A stretch of 64,000 bases of DNA from Bacilli bacterium PM5-9 (GCA_029893765.1 JARXZD010000002.1:1-64000); one strand, 5' to 3'. Shown: positions 26,819-38,388, counted from the first letter of the stretch. The notes: a model not told the origin generated them from the sequence alone. A program made the numbers and translations.

Positions 26819-27689
26819 TGATATTGCAACACGCTCGAAAACAAATGAATTATTAAAAAAATATAATTTAAGTGCTAAAAAGAATTTTGGGCAAAATTTT
26901 CTTGTTGATAATAATATAGTACGAAATATTGTTAAAAATGCTGAAATTTCAAAAGAAACTTGTGTAATTGAAATAGGACCAGGAATAGGTAGTTTATCTC
27001 AAGAACTAGCTAGAACATGTAAAAAACTTGTATGTATAGAAATTGATGAAAGATTAAAAGATGTTTTAGAAGAAAGTTTAGCTAGTTATGATAATATTAA
27101 TATTGTATTTGATGATTTTTTAAAGGTAGACTTAAATAAACTTGTAAATGAAAATTTTGATAAAGGTGATGAAATAGTTGTAGTAGCAAACTTACCATAC
27201 TATATTACAACACCAATATTAATTAAAATTTTTGAAGAATCTAGTCAATTAAATATTAAAAGAATTTGTGCAATGATGCAAAAAGAAGTAGGGCAAAGAT
27301 TAAGTGCTAAAAAGGATACAAAGGACTATAATTCTTTAACTATCTTAACTCAATATTATTGTCAAGCAAACATTGTAATGAATGTTCCAAAAAGTGTTTT
27401 TATACCTGTACCAAATGTTGATAGTGTAGTGGTTTTATTTAAATTTATTGAACTTGAAAACAAACCTGAAGATGAAAAAGTATTTTTTAACTTGTTAAGA
27501 GTTTTGTTTAAACAAAGAAGAAAAACTATTTTAAATAACTTAAATGAAATGGTAAATGATAAAGAAAAAACAAGGAATATTTTAATTGATAATAACCTTG
27601 ATACAAATTTAAGAGCTGAAAACCTAACATTAAGTGATATTATTCAATTAAGCGATTATTTAGTAAAGGAGAATCATCACAATGATTAA
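26811..27689 (+). CDS. rsmA: 16S rRNA (adenine(1518)-N6/adenine(1519)-N6)-dimethyltransferase
   Basis: KsgA/RsmA methyltransferase of 292 residues. It dimethylates two adenines in helix 45 of 16S rRNA during small-subunit maturation. Motifs: KNFGQNFLVDNN near the N-terminus, SAM motif I IEIGPGIGSLS, and catalytic motif IV NLPYYITTP. The C-terminal helical domain ends with LRAENLTLSDIIQLS. The ATG at 26811 follows GGAGGATG inside the end of rnmV. The gene overlaps ispE by 8 nt. Confidence 0.96.
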   Translation: MSNDIATRSKTNELLKKYNLSAKKNFGQNFLVDNNIVRNIVKNAEISKETCVIEIGPGIGSLSQELARTCKKLVCIEIDERLKDVLEESLASYDNINIVFDDFLKVDLNKLVNENFDKGDEIVVVANLPYYITTPILIKIFEESSQLNIKRICAMMQKEVGQRLSAKKDTKDYNSLTILTQYYCQANIVMNVPKSVFIPVPNVDSVVVLFKFIELENKPEDEKVFFNLLRVLFKQRRKTILNNLNEMVNDKEKTRNILIDNNLDTNLRAENLTLSDIIQLSDYLVKENHHND

Positions 27690-28527
27690 AAAATCTTATG
27701 CTAAAATTAATTTTTCAATTAATATAGTTGAAAAGATGCCTAATGGTTATCATAATTTAGATATGATAATGACAAAAATAAATTTATTTGATAAATTATA
27801 TTTCTCAACAACAAAAAATGATGAAATAATTTTAACATGTACTAATCCTTTTATTCCAACTGATGAAAGAAATTTAGTATATAAAGTAGCAAAGCTTGTT
27901 AAAGAAAAATTTAATATAAAAAAGGGAATAAGAATTCATATTGCAAAAACTATTCCAATGCAAGCTGGTCTTGGTGGTGGAAGCTCTAATGCAGCAACTA
28001 CTTTAGAGGCTTTAGATGAGATGTTTATGCTTAATTTATCAATTGAAGAAAAGATAGACCTTGTAAAAAATTTTGGTGCTGATATTCCTTTCTTTTTTTA
28101 TGATTGTGCTTGTCGTGTTCAAGGAATAGGAGATATCATAACACCAATAGAAAGTAATTTAAGTGATTTTCATTTAATTTTAGTAAAACCTCAAAAAGGA
28201 GTTTCAACTAAATTAGCTTATGAAAACATTGATTTAAAAACATGTGATCATCCTAATATTGATAAATTAGTTAATGCGTTAAAAGATAATGATTATAATT
28301 ATGTGTGTGATAATATTGGAAACTCATTACAAGATAGTGCTATTGTAATTAGACCTGTTATTAAAGATATTCAAGATGAATTAATGTCATTAGGTGTTGA
28401 TACTACTTTAGTATGTGGAAGTGGTTCGACAATTTTTGCACTAACAAAAGATGATAATGTAGTAAAGAATATAAAAGCAGCACACTTTAATAAAAAGAAT
28501 TTTGTTTTTATAACAAGTGTTAGATAG
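27682..28527 (+). CDS. ispE: 4-diphosphocytidyl-2-C-methyl-D-erythritol kinase
   Basis: GHMP-family kinase of 281 residues phosphorylating CDP-ME in the MEP isoprenoid pathway. The N-terminal KSYAKINFSINI and DMIMTKINLFD segments and the ATP-binding loop PMQAGLGGGSSNAA are diagnostic. CGSGSTIFAL marks the C-terminal motif 3. It is coupled to rsmA by overlap (AAAGGAG Shine-Dalgarno), as in many Firmicutes. Confidence 0.96.
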   Translation: MIKKSYAKINFSINIVEKMPNGYHNLDMIMTKINLFDKLYFSTTKNDEIILTCTNPFIPTDERNLVYKVAKLVKEKFNIKKGIRIHIAKTIPMQAGLGGGSSNAATTLEALDEMFMLNLSIEEKIDLVKNFGADIPFFFYDCACRVQGIGDIITPIESNLSDFHLILVKPQKGVSTKLAYENIDLKTCDHPNIDKLVNALKDNDYNYVCDNIGNSLQDSAIVIRPVIKDIQDELMSLGVDTTLVCGSGSTIFALTKDDNVVKNIKAAHFNKKNFVFITSVR

Positions 28528-28551
28528 ATATTATTGTAAAGGAGGGCTATT

Positions 28552-29853
28552 ATGAATATAGTTGATATTATTGAAAAGAAAAGAGATAAAAAAGAATTAA
28601 GTAGTGAAGAAATTGATTTTTTTATTAATGGATATGTTAATGATACAATAAAAGATTATCAAATATCGGCATTATTAATGGCTATTGTTTTAAATGGTAT
28701 GAATGTAAAAGAAACATCTAATTTAACTAATTCAATGATGAATAGCGGTGATATTTACGATTTAAGCATGATTGAAGGAATTAAATGTGATAAACACTCT
28801 ACAGGTGGAGTTGGCGATAAAACAACGCTTATTCTAGCTCCTCTTTTAGCAAGTGCAGGTATTAAAATATCAAAAATGTCTGGTCGTGGATTAGGACATA
28901 CAGGTGGAACATTAGATAAATTAGAATCTATTCCAAACTTTAATATTAATTTAGAAATTGATGATTTTATTAAACAAGTTAATGAAATCGGTATAGCTAT
29001 CATTGGACAATCAGCAAACTTAGTTCCAGCTGATAAAAAGTTATATGCTCTTCGTGATGTTAGTGGTACTGTTCAATCAATTCCATTAATTGCTTCAAGT
29101 ATTATGTCAAAAAAATTAGCAAGTGGCTCTGATGCAATAATATTAGATGTAAAAGTTGGTAAAGGTGCTTTTATGAAAACTATTGATGAAGCAAAAGAAC
29201 TTGCTAAATTAATGGTGATGATTGGTAAAGATTTAAATAAAGATATTAAAGCTGTTATAACTGATATGAATAGACCATTAGGTTTTGCAATAGGTAACAA
29301 TCTTGAAGTAATTGAAGCTATTAACACTTTACAAGGCAATGGACCTAAAGATTTAGAAGAGTTATGTTTAAGACTTGGATCAATAATGTTAACTCAAGCA
29401 AAAAAGGCTGATGATGTTAAACAAGCTTATGATATTTTAAAAGAAAAGATTAATAATAATGAAGCTTTTAATAAATTTAGAGATTTAGTTATTGCTCAAG
29501 GTGGTGATGTATCATATGTTGATGACCCATCATTATTTGATAAAGCAAAATATGAGATAAATATTTATGCTAATGAAGAAGGTTTCTTAAATGATATAGA
29601 TGCATTAAGTATTGGAAAACTTGCATTAGAACTTGGTGCAGGGCGACATACTAAAGAAGAAGCAATTGATTATAGTGCAGGTGTTTATTTACATAAACAA
29701 TTAGGAGAAAAAATAAAAACTAATGATTTTTTAGCAACTCTTTATACTAATAAGGATAATGAAAATGTATTTATCAAGTTGTTTAAAGATGCTATAAAAA
29801 TTAGTAGTAATAAAATTGAAAAAGAAGACTTAATTAAAACAATAATTCAATAA
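28552..29853 (+). CDS. pdp: Pyrimidine-nucleoside phosphorylase
   Basis: Thymidine/pyrimidine nucleoside phosphorylase of 433 residues. It cleaves uridine and thymidine with phosphate to base plus (deoxy)ribose-1-phosphate, serving nucleoside salvage. It shows the family signature KMSGRGLGHTGGTLDKLES and the phosphate-binding KHSTGGVGDKTT. The length and a Lys-Val rich alpha/beta domain (ILDVKVGKGAFM) fit Pdp of Firmicutes. Shine-Dalgarno AAAGGAGGG. It lies 25 bp after ispE and 12 bp before recG. Confidence 0.93.
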   Translation: MNIVDIIEKKRDKKELSSEEIDFFINGYVNDTIKDYQISALLMAIVLNGMNVKETSNLTNSMMNSGDIYDLSMIEGIKCDKHSTGGVGDKTTLILAPLLASAGIKISKMSGRGLGHTGGTLDKLESIPNFNINLEIDDFIKQVNEIGIAIIGQSANLVPADKKLYALRDVSGTVQSIPLIASSIMSKKLASGSDAIILDVKVGKGAFMKTIDEAKELAKLMVMIGKDLNKDIKAVITDMNRPLGFAIGNNLEVIEAINTLQGNGPKDLEELCLRLGSIMLTQAKKADDVKQAYDILKEKINNNEAFNKFRDLVIAQGGDVSYVDDPSLFDKAKYEINIYANEEGFLNDIDALSIGKLALELGAGRHTKEEAIDYSAGVYLHKQLGEKIKTNDFLATLYTNKDNENVFIKLFKDAIKISSNKIEKEDLIKTIIQ

Positions 29854-29864
29854 TAGGTGATATA

Positions 29865-31880
29865 ATGCTTTTACAACAAAGGTTAAACGAATTAAAATTT
29901 ACAACAAAACAAAAAGATGTCTTTGAAAAATTAGGACTATATACTTTAAATGATTTAATATTAATGTATCCTCGTCGATATAATTTTCTATTGGAAACAC
30001 CATTAATTGATAATCAAAAGGTAGTTATTGAAGCAAAGATAAATAGTGAGATAAATATTTCATTTTTTCAAGGAAGAAAAAATAGAATATATTTTGATGT
30101 TGTTTATGAGGGTAGAATTTTAAAAGTTGTAATTTTCAATCGTTCTTTTATGTTAAATAATTTAAAAAAAGCATCTATAATCACAATAGTTGGAACATAT
30201 ACAGAAAAAAATAATACAATAATTGCTAGTGAAATAAAGTTAAGTGATTTAAAAAGCATCTCAGGTATTTATCCTGTCTATTCTTTAAATAATCTTTATA
30301 AAAATGGTGATTATATAAAAATAATGAAAAATGTTTTAGAAAAAGGAAATTTAGAAATTGAAAATATCATAAGTGATGATTTAGTTGTAAAATATCAATT
30401 ATTAAATAGAAAAGATGCAATAAACAATATTCATTTTCCTAAAGATAAAAACCTATTATTACAAGCAAACCGTACTTTGATTTACGAAGAGTTCTTTTTA
30501 TTCGCCATTCATTGTATTATTGAAAAAGAAAGTAGATTAAGTGATAACTCACTAGTAAAAGATATTAATATTAGTGATTTATCAAATTTAGTTAATAATT
30601 TAAAATACACTTTAACAAATGATCAAAGAAATGTTTTAAATGAGATATTTGTTGATTTCAAATCTAATCAAGCAATGAATAGATTATTATTAGCAGATGT
30701 TGGTAGTGGTAAAACATTAGTAGCATTTATTGCTGCTTATATGATTTATATGTCAGGTTATCAAAGTGCCTTTATGGCACCAACAACTATTTTAGCAATG
30801 CAACATTATCAATCAGCATTAGAGATATTTGAGAATGTTGAAATAAACGTTGTTCTTTTAACAAGCAATACAAACCCACATGAAAGAGAACAAATTTTAG
30901 CCGATTTAAAAAAAGGAAAAATTGATTTAATAATTGGTACACATGCCTTATATCAAGATGATGTTGAATTTAAAAACTTAGGCTTTGTAATTTATGATGA
31001 ACAACAACGTTTTGGTGTTAAACAACGTCAACAATTAAAAGAAAAAGGAAAAAATGTTGAACAATTAATGCTTTCAGCAACACCAATTCCTCGTACATTA
31101 GCTCAAGTTGCCTATGCAAGTCTACAAGTTAGCTATATGAAAGAGCCTTTACCTTTTAAAAAGCCAATTAAATCATATTATTTTAAAAGTAAAAGTATTA
31201 AACCTTTTTATGATGAAATGATTAGTTTACTTGAACAACACCAACAAATTTATATTGTTACTCCTTTGATTGAAGAAAGTGAAACTCAAGATACAAAAAA
31301 TGCTATTGATGTTTATGAAAGTATTAAAAAACATTTTAAAGATAAATATACTGTTGATTTAATCCATGGTAAATTAGATAATGATGAAAAACAAGAAGCA
31401 ATGGATCGTTTTTTATTAAATGAAACAAATATCTTAGTTGCTACATCTTTAATTGAAGTTGGAATAAGTGTTGATAATGCAACATGTATTGTTATTTATG
31501 ATGCACATCGTTTTGGATTAAGTCAATTACATCAATTAAGGGGACGAGTAGGGCGTGGCTCATTACAAGGTTACTGTGTATTTCTAAGTACAAGTAGTGA
31601 AGAGGACACTATTAAAAAAATGGAGTTTATTGCAAGTACAAATGATGGATTTGCGATTGCTGAATTTGATTTAGAAACTAGAGGTCCAGGTGATATTTTA
31701 GGAGTAAAACAATCAGGGTTACCAAGCTTTAATATTGCTAATCCATTTAAAGATGAAAAAATCTACAATATTGCTTATCAAGATGCTTTAAATCTTTATC
31801 AAAATAAAGAAGAATTAAAAAAATGGTATTTAAAAAATAAAAATACCATAGAATTATTAACTTCAAATATAAATTATTAG
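29865..31880 (+). CDS. recG: ATP-dependent DNA helicase RecG
   Basis: Superfamily 2 helicase of 671 residues that remodels stalled forks and branched DNA. The N-terminal wedge/OB domain (1-235) includes YPRRYNFL. Walker A is LLADVGSGKT near residue 280. The DExx box reads DEQQRFGVKQR where DEQH is usual. SATPIPRTLAQ is motif III, and LRGRVGRG with a TRG-like C-terminal GDILGVKQSG completes the enzyme. Convergent with corA, with only 3 bp between stop codons and no clear terminator. Confidence 0.95.
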   Translation: MLLQQRLNELKFTTKQKDVFEKLGLYTLNDLILMYPRRYNFLLETPLIDNQKVVIEAKINSEINISFFQGRKNRIYFDVVYEGRILKVVIFNRSFMLNNLKKASIITIVGTYTEKNNTIIASEIKLSDLKSISGIYPVYSLNNLYKNGDYIKIMKNVLEKGNLEIENIISDDLVVKYQLLNRKDAINNIHFPKDKNLLLQANRTLIYEEFFLFAIHCIIEKESRLSDNSLVKDINISDLSNLVNNLKYTLTNDQRNVLNEIFVDFKSNQAMNRLLLADVGSGKTLVAFIAAYMIYMSGYQSAFMAPTTILAMQHYQSALEIFENVEINVVLLTSNTNPHEREQILADLKKGKIDLIIGTHALYQDDVEFKNLGFVIYDEQQRFGVKQRQQLKEKGKNVEQLMLSATPIPRTLAQVAYASLQVSYMKEPLPFKKPIKSYYFKSKSIKPFYDEMISLLEQHQQIYIVTPLIEESETQDTKNAIDVYESIKKHFKDKYTVDLIHGKLDNDEKQEAMDRFLLNETNILVATSLIEVGISVDNATCIVIYDAHRFGLSQLHQLRGRVGRGSLQGYCVFLSTSSEEDTIKKMEFIASTNDGFAIAEFDLETRGPGDILGVKQSGLPSFNIANPFKDEKIYNIAYQDALNLYQNKEELKKWYLKNKNTIELLTSNINY

Positions 31881-31883
31881 AGA

Positions 31884-32792
31884 TTATTTCTTTAAAAATT
31901 TATATTTTTTTATTAAAAAAATTGTTATAACTATTGAAAATAAACATAAAATAATTGGAATTAAGTAACCATATTTATATTTAAATTCTGGGATAATAAA
32001 ATTCATTCCATACCAGCTTGTAATTAATGTTAATGGTAAGAAAATTGCTGATAAAATTGTAAATAAATTCATTGTATTATTTAAACTAACATCTAATTGG
32101 TTTTGATAGACTTCTTTTATTTGAATAGTATGTTCTATCATTATCTTTATATTATCATTTGTTCTAATATTTTTATGGTCTATTAATTTAATGATTTGAC
32201 CATATAATTCAACTATATTATCTTGATATTCTATAATATCAATAAAATTACTAATATTATCATTTTCTTTTCTAAACTTAGTTAATTGTTTTCGTATATC
32301 TAATAGTTTAACATTATATCCACTTATTTCTTTATCAACTATTAATGTATTCTCTAATTTATCTATCTTTTTTTGGATCTTTTTAACATAATTAATATTA
32401 TTATTTACGATTATATTCAATAATAATAGAATAATTATAAAAACATTATCAAAATTCGTTGTATATTTATCTAGTTCTTTATTAATTAAATCAACTATTT
32501 TTTTAGATATAGTTTCATCATTATTTAGAAAATATATATTATTATTATGAATTATAAAAAAGAAATTTACATCGTTATCGATAATTGTTTTTGATAAATA
32601 GATATTTCCATAAAAAAAGTCTTTATAAAAGTCAATTCTTGTTTGATTATCAGAAATAAAAACTTCATTTGTCAGTGAAATTGGTAATTCATTTATCATT
32701 TCAAAAACTGATTTTAAATCTTTTGCAAAAATAATATTATAATTTATATCATTTTCTAATAATTCATTGTTGTTCAATAAATATTTTTTCAT
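31884..32792 (-). CDS. corA: CorA-family divalent cation transporter
   Basis: Membrane Mg2+/Co2+ channel-like protein of 302 residues. It has a large N-terminal cytosolic domain with a long charged helix (about 180-240). Two C-terminal transmembrane helices follow, the first ending in the signature YGMNF, and the tail is a Lys-rich KKYKFLKK. The acidic loop after GMN is short (IIPEFKYKYG). Pentameric CorA channels import Mg2+. The ATG at 32792 follows AGGAGTG; the in-frame GTG at 32801 is part of that Shine-Dalgarno. Confidence 0.88.
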   Translation of the reverse strand: MKKYLLNNNELLENDINYNIIFAKDLKSVFEMINELPISLTNEVFISDNQTRIDFYKDFFYGNIYLSKTIIDNDVNFFFIIHNNNIYFLNNDETISKKIVDLINKELDKYTTNFDNVFIIILLLLNIIVNNNINYVKKIQKKIDKLENTLIVDKEISGYNVKLLDIRKQLTKFRKENDNISNFIDIIEYQDNIVELYGQIIKLIDHKNIRTNDNIKIMIEHTIQIKEVYQNQLDVSLNNTMNLFTILSAIFLPLTLITSWYGMNFIIPEFKYKYGYLIPIILCLFSIVITIFLIKKYKFLKK

Positions 32793-32906
32793 ATAAATCA
32801 CTCCTATTATATATAATATACCTTAAAAACAAATTTTTTTAAATAGATAAATGATTTTAATATATTATTGAATTAGAATATATTTAATTTTGCCAATTAA
32901 TAAATA

Positions 32907-32935
32907 TTGATAAGAACCAAAAAGTAGTGTATCAT
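32907..32935 (+). promoter_or_regulatory. Promoter of the unknown gene at 32983
   Basis: TTGATA (32907-32912), 17 bp, TATCAT (32930-32935). Confidence 0.6.
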
Positions 32936-32982
32936 TATAGAAAAATTGATTAATTTAAAAACAGATTATGGAGATAATAAAA

Positions 32983-33465
32983 ATGTTAATACTTGAAGAT
33001 ATAAAAAAAACAATTTGTAATTCATCAATTAAAAATTGCGTTGTTAGAAAAGACAATGTTGATGATGAAAAAGAAATAAATCTTTTTCTAAAAAAAACAG
33101 TAAAAAAGAGTTGTAAAAAAGCTTTAAATAATATTATAGAAAATAGTGGTTTATCAATTTTAAATGAAGAAGAAAATTTGTATTTTTTAAGACTGTTTGA
33201 TTTAAAAATGTTGAAGTTGTATGCAACAGAAGAAGATAAAAAAATGAATGAAAAAGGTTTTTTAATTTTTGGATTAATAAGTGATGAATATTATCTAATT
33301 ATTGATTGTAAAACTAATGATGTATATGGAGCCAGTATTTCTGGCTTTGATGAAGCAATGCTTTTAGGGCAGTTTGATTGGGCACTAAATAATTTAATTT
33401 TACTGAATTGTTATCCGTATTGGGAACTTATATTAGAAGCAAAAAGGTATGATTTTACTTTTTAA
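32983..33465 (+). CDS. Unrecognised 160-residue protein
   Basis: I do not recognise the family. It has no transmembrane segment or signal peptide. The N-terminal 70 residues are Lys-rich and helical (TVKKSCKKALNNIIENSG). The C-terminal half is better ordered, with YYLIIDCKTNDVYGASISG, then FDEAMLLGQFDWALNNLILL. This pattern resembles SMI1/KNR4- or DUF-type immunity-like folds only vaguely, so no function is claimed. It has its own promoter and GGAGAT Shine-Dalgarno. ATG 32983 is preferred over an ATG at 32968 that would lie before that site. It is isolated between corA and a long intergenic stretch. Confidence 0.7.
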   Translation: MLILEDIKKTICNSSIKNCVVRKDNVDDEKEINLFLKKTVKKSCKKALNNIIENSGLSILNEEENLYFLRLFDLKMLKLYATEEDKKMNEKGFLIFGLISDEYYLIIDCKTNDVYGASISGFDEAMLLGQFDWALNNLILLNCYPYWELILEAKRYDFTF

Positions 33466-33540
33466 TTAAAATGATGTAATAAAATAAACACACTACAAAA
33501 TTATTAATTAATCTAAAATGGTAATATGTGTTAATGAGAG

Positions 33541-33583
33541 CTGTGTATGTGGAATAGAATTCTACTTATACAGTTTTATTTAT
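33541..33583 (+). terminator. Long hairpin followed by a T-rich tail: terminator or 3' end of a small RNA
   Basis: CTGTGTATGTGGAAT (33541-33555), loop AGA, ATTCTACTTATACAG (33559-33573): a 15-bp stem with one mismatch and two G-U pairs, then TTTTATTTAT. It lies 75 nt after the upstream stop codon. Confidence 0.65.
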
Positions 33584-33830
33584 ACTCTAAATATGATATT
33601 AACCAATTAAAAAATATATACTAATGTTAATAAATATATTTTTATAATGAAATTACTATGTTTAAAAAATAACAATTCATTACTTATTTATTTTCTTAAT
33701 ATTTAATTTTATTAAGCAACTTTTTTTAACTCATAGTAATAAATTTATAGAAAATTATACATATAAATTAAAAAAACATAAAAATGTTAAAAAATAATAA
33801 TAGAATCACAAAATAAACTCTTCATTTTCG

Positions 33831-33859
33831 TAGAAAAAAAGCTTAATATATTGTATACT
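33831..33859 (+). promoter_or_regulatory. Probable promoter of rnc
   Basis: TAGAAA (33831-33836), 17 bp, TATACT (33854-33859). Confidence 0.5.
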
Positions 33860-33890
33860 ATTATAAGAAATAGATAAAGGGAGTGACAAT

Positions 33891-34574
33891 ATGGATTATT
33901 GTGAATATCTATTACAAAGCTTAAATATTAAAATTAAAGACGAAAAAATCATTGAACAAGCATTGATTCATCCATCTTATGCTAATGAAATAAATAAAGT
34001 AGAATACCACTATGAGCGTCTTGAATTTATGGGAGATGCAGTTTTACAATTTTTGGTTTCTGATTACATATATAAAAAATATCCAAATATTGATGAGGGA
34101 AAACTAACCGTCTTACGTGCTAAAGCAGTTAGAGAAGATTCACTTGCCTTATATGCCGATGAGTATAAGTTATCAGCATACATTAAAGTTGGACGTGGTG
34201 AACGCCTTTCAGGAGGTAATAAAAAGAAATCAGTTCAAGCAAACGTTTTTGAGGCTGTCTTAGGTGCTATTTATTTAAGTAATGGAATTGATGATGCATC
34301 AAAGTTTTTAAAAGTTACTTATAGTGCAATTGATGAAGATCGTTTTGAAGATTTAGAAGATTATAAAACTAAACTTCAAGAATATGTGCAAGCAGATACT
34401 AAAAGAACTGTATCATATGCACTTGTTGAATCTACAGGAAGTGCCAATCAACCATTCTTTAAATTTAAAGTTATGATGGATGATTTAGTACTTGGTTATG
34501 GTAGTGGACATTCTAAGAAAAAAGCACAACAAAGCGCTGCTAAAGATGCATTAGAAAAGATGGCAAAAGAGTAG
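33891..34574 (+). CDS. rnc: Ribonuclease III
   Basis: Double-strand-specific endoribonuclease of 227 residues that processes rRNA precursors and structured mRNAs. The catalytic RIIID domain (1-145) carries the signature YERLEFMGDAVLQFLVSDY and ANVFEAVLGAIYL with its Glu. The dsRNA-binding domain (about 155-227) ends SKKKAQQSAAKDALEKM. The usual plsX-acpP or smc-ftsY neighbours are absent; it opens a run with ligA and gatCAB. Confidence 0.97.
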   Translation: MDYCEYLLQSLNIKIKDEKIIEQALIHPSYANEINKVEYHYERLEFMGDAVLQFLVSDYIYKKYPNIDEGKLTVLRAKAVREDSLALYADEYKLSAYIKVGRGERLSGGNKKKSVQANVFEAVLGAIYLSNGIDDASKFLKVTYSAIDEDRFEDLEDYKTKLQEYVQADTKRTVSYALVESTGSANQPFFKFKVMMDDLVLGYGSGHSKKKAQQSAAKDALEKMAKE

Positions 34575-34580
34575 GTAAAA

Positions 34581-34589
34581 TGCTATAAT
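34581..34589 (+). promoter_or_regulatory. Possible extended -10 promoter ahead of ligA
   Basis: TGC directly followed by TATAAT (34584-34589), 32 nt before the ligA start. The -35 is poor, so this would be a secondary promoter. Confidence 0.4.
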
Positions 34590-34602
34590 TACTATATTAT
34601 AA

Positions 34603-36623
<2,021 letters not shown>

Positions 36624-36624
<1 letters not shown>

Positions 36625-36923
36625 TGAAACTTGTTGAAATTATGAGTAAAGAAGAAATACAAAAATTATTAAAAGAAATTTATTATGAAGCATCTGATGA
36701 GGATTTTGAATATATATTACCTCAATTTACTGATATTACTCAATCGATAAATTATTTTTCAGAGGTAGATGTAGAAGATTTAGAACCTGCTGATTGGCCT
36801 TTTGATTTAAGTAGTACATATTTAAGAGAAGATGTTGTTAGTAAAACATTAACTAATGAGGAAGTATTACAAAATGCTCCTGAAACACAAGATGGTTATG
36901 TTAAATATATAAAGGTGGTGTAA
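36624..36923 (+). CDS. gatC: Glutamyl/aspartyl-tRNA amidotransferase subunit C
   Basis: A 99-residue GatC, the clamp that wraps around GatA and stabilises the GatCAB complex. The C-terminal signature STYLREDVV...NAP...DGYVKYIKVV is the conserved region contacting GatA. The N-terminus is slightly longer than usual; an internal ATG at 36642 lacks a Shine-Dalgarno, whereas 36624 is coupled to ligA through TAATG. Confidence 0.93.
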
Positions 36924-36926
36924 TAT

Positions 36927-38387
36927 ATGCATAAAAAAACAATTATTGATTTACATGATGATTTAGTAAACAAAAGAATTAGCCCAAAAGAATTAATTGA
37001 TAGCTCAATTAAGCATATGGAAGAAGTAAATGGAAAACTTAATGCAATAAATAGTTTTTGCGAAATCAGTGATTATGATATAGATAGCGATAGCTATTTA
37101 GCTGGTATTCCTTATGCGATGAAAGATTTAGCTGCAACAAAAGATATTTTAACTACAAGTAGCTCTCACAGTCTTGAAAATTTCATCCCACCATTTAGTG
37201 CAACAATTTATAATAAATTCTCAGATTGTAAGGCAAAAATGGTTGTAAAATCTAACTTAGATGAGTATGGTATGGGTGGTTTAAATATCAATTCAATCTA
37301 TGGACGTACTCATAACCCATATAATCTTCAAAGAGGAACAGGTGGATCAAGTGGAGGTAGTGTTGCTTTAGTTGCTGCTGGATGTGTTCCTTTTGCAACT
37401 GGTACAGATACTGGCGATTCAGTTCGTAGACCTGCAGCATACTGTGGTGTTTATGGATTTAAACCAACATGGGGTGTTATTTCTCGTTATGGTATCTTCC
37501 CATACGCAAGTAGTTATGATCATACTGGTGTATTTACTCGTTGTGTTGATGATATTGCTATTTTAATGGAAGAATTAAATGGACCTGATGAAAATGATCC
37601 AACAACAATGACACATCCAAAAGAGTACTTTTTTAAAGATTTAAAACCAACTGATAAAAAATTAAAAATTGGATATTTAAAAGAATTAATTGAATCATTT
37701 GATAATGAATTAGTTCTAAAACAATTTGATGAAACAGTTGAATATTTAAAATCATTAGGACATGAAGTTGTTGAAGTAAACATTTCAAAAGATATTTTAA
37801 GATGTAATAGAGGTAGTTACCATATTATTACTAATGTTGAGGGTGCTAGTAACCTTGCTAATTTAAATGGTATTGGTTTTGGTGAAAGAGTAACTGGTGA
37901 TAGTGTTGATGATTCAATTATTAAAAGTCGTTCTTATGGACTTTCAAAATATTCAATTGCTCGTTTAGTTATTGGACCAATGAGTTCACTTGAAGCAAAT
38001 CGTGAAAAATATTATATTCAAGCTAAAAAAGTAAGAAGATTAATTATTAATGAGTTTGATAGAATTTATAAAGATGTAGATATTCTTGTTGCACCTGCTA
38101 ATAACTCTGCTGCTTATGATCCAGCAGTTACTGTAGAAATGAGTGATGATGCACGTTTAATTGCTGAAAATCATTTATCTATTGGTAATGCTATTGGTGC
38201 TCCTAGTATTACAATTCCAACTCATTTTGATGATGAAGGATTACCTTATGCAATGACATTTATGGCTAAACCATATGATGATCAACTTGTTTTAGACTTT
38301 GCTAAACAATTTGAAAATGGATTACTAAAAGAAAACTATTTAGGATTACAAAGCTTTTATAATGTTTATGCAAAGGAGGTAAAATAA
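36927..38387 (+). CDS. gatA: Glutamyl/aspartyl-tRNA amidotransferase subunit A
   Basis: Amidase-signature subunit, 486 residues, that releases ammonia from glutamine for conversion of misacylated Glu-tRNA-Gln or Asp-tRNA-Asn. Catalytic Lys is in PYAMKDLAAT and the cis-Ser in GTGGSSGGSVALV. The nucleophile Ser is in TGTDTGDSVRRPA, where the usual TGGS reads TGDS, a form I associate with Mollicutes. It lies 3 bp after gatC, and GTGGTG in the gatC tail acts as Shine-Dalgarno. Confidence 0.96.
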   Translation: MHKKTIIDLHDDLVNKRISPKELIDSSIKHMEEVNGKLNAINSFCEISDYDIDSDSYLAGIPYAMKDLAATKDILTTSSSHSLENFIPPFSATIYNKFSDCKAKMVVKSNLDEYGMGGLNINSIYGRTHNPYNLQRGTGGSSGGSVALVAAGCVPFATGTDTGDSVRRPAAYCGVYGFKPTWGVISRYGIFPYASSYDHTGVFTRCVDDIAILMEELNGPDENDPTTMTHPKEYFFKDLKPTDKKLKIGYLKELIESFDNELVLKQFDETVEYLKSLGHEVVEVNISKDILRCNRGSYHIITNVEGASNLANLNGIGFGERVTGDSVDDSIIKSRSYGLSKYSIARLVIGPMSSLEANREKYYIQAKKVRRLIINEFDRIYKDVDILVAPANNSAAYDPAVTVEMSDDARLIAENHLSIGNAIGAPSITIPTHFDDEGLPYAMTFMAKPYDDQLVLDFAKQFENGLLKENYLGLQSFYNVYAKEVK

Positions 38388-38388
38388 A

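Larger units (their letters stand above)
33466..33890. other. 425-bp gene-free region between the unknown gene and rnc
   Basis: An extremely AT-rich stretch holding one strong hairpin (33541-33573) and the rnc promoter near its right end. No tRNA, riboswitch consensus or ORF with a Shine-Dalgarno was found. A 30-codon open frame at 33518-33610 lacks a ribosome-binding site. Confidence 0.6.

Noticed and set aside
33518-33610. 30-codon ORF with Cys residues over the 33541 hairpin
   Set aside because: There is no Shine-Dalgarno upstream of its ATG and it runs through the hairpin; it looks like chance.
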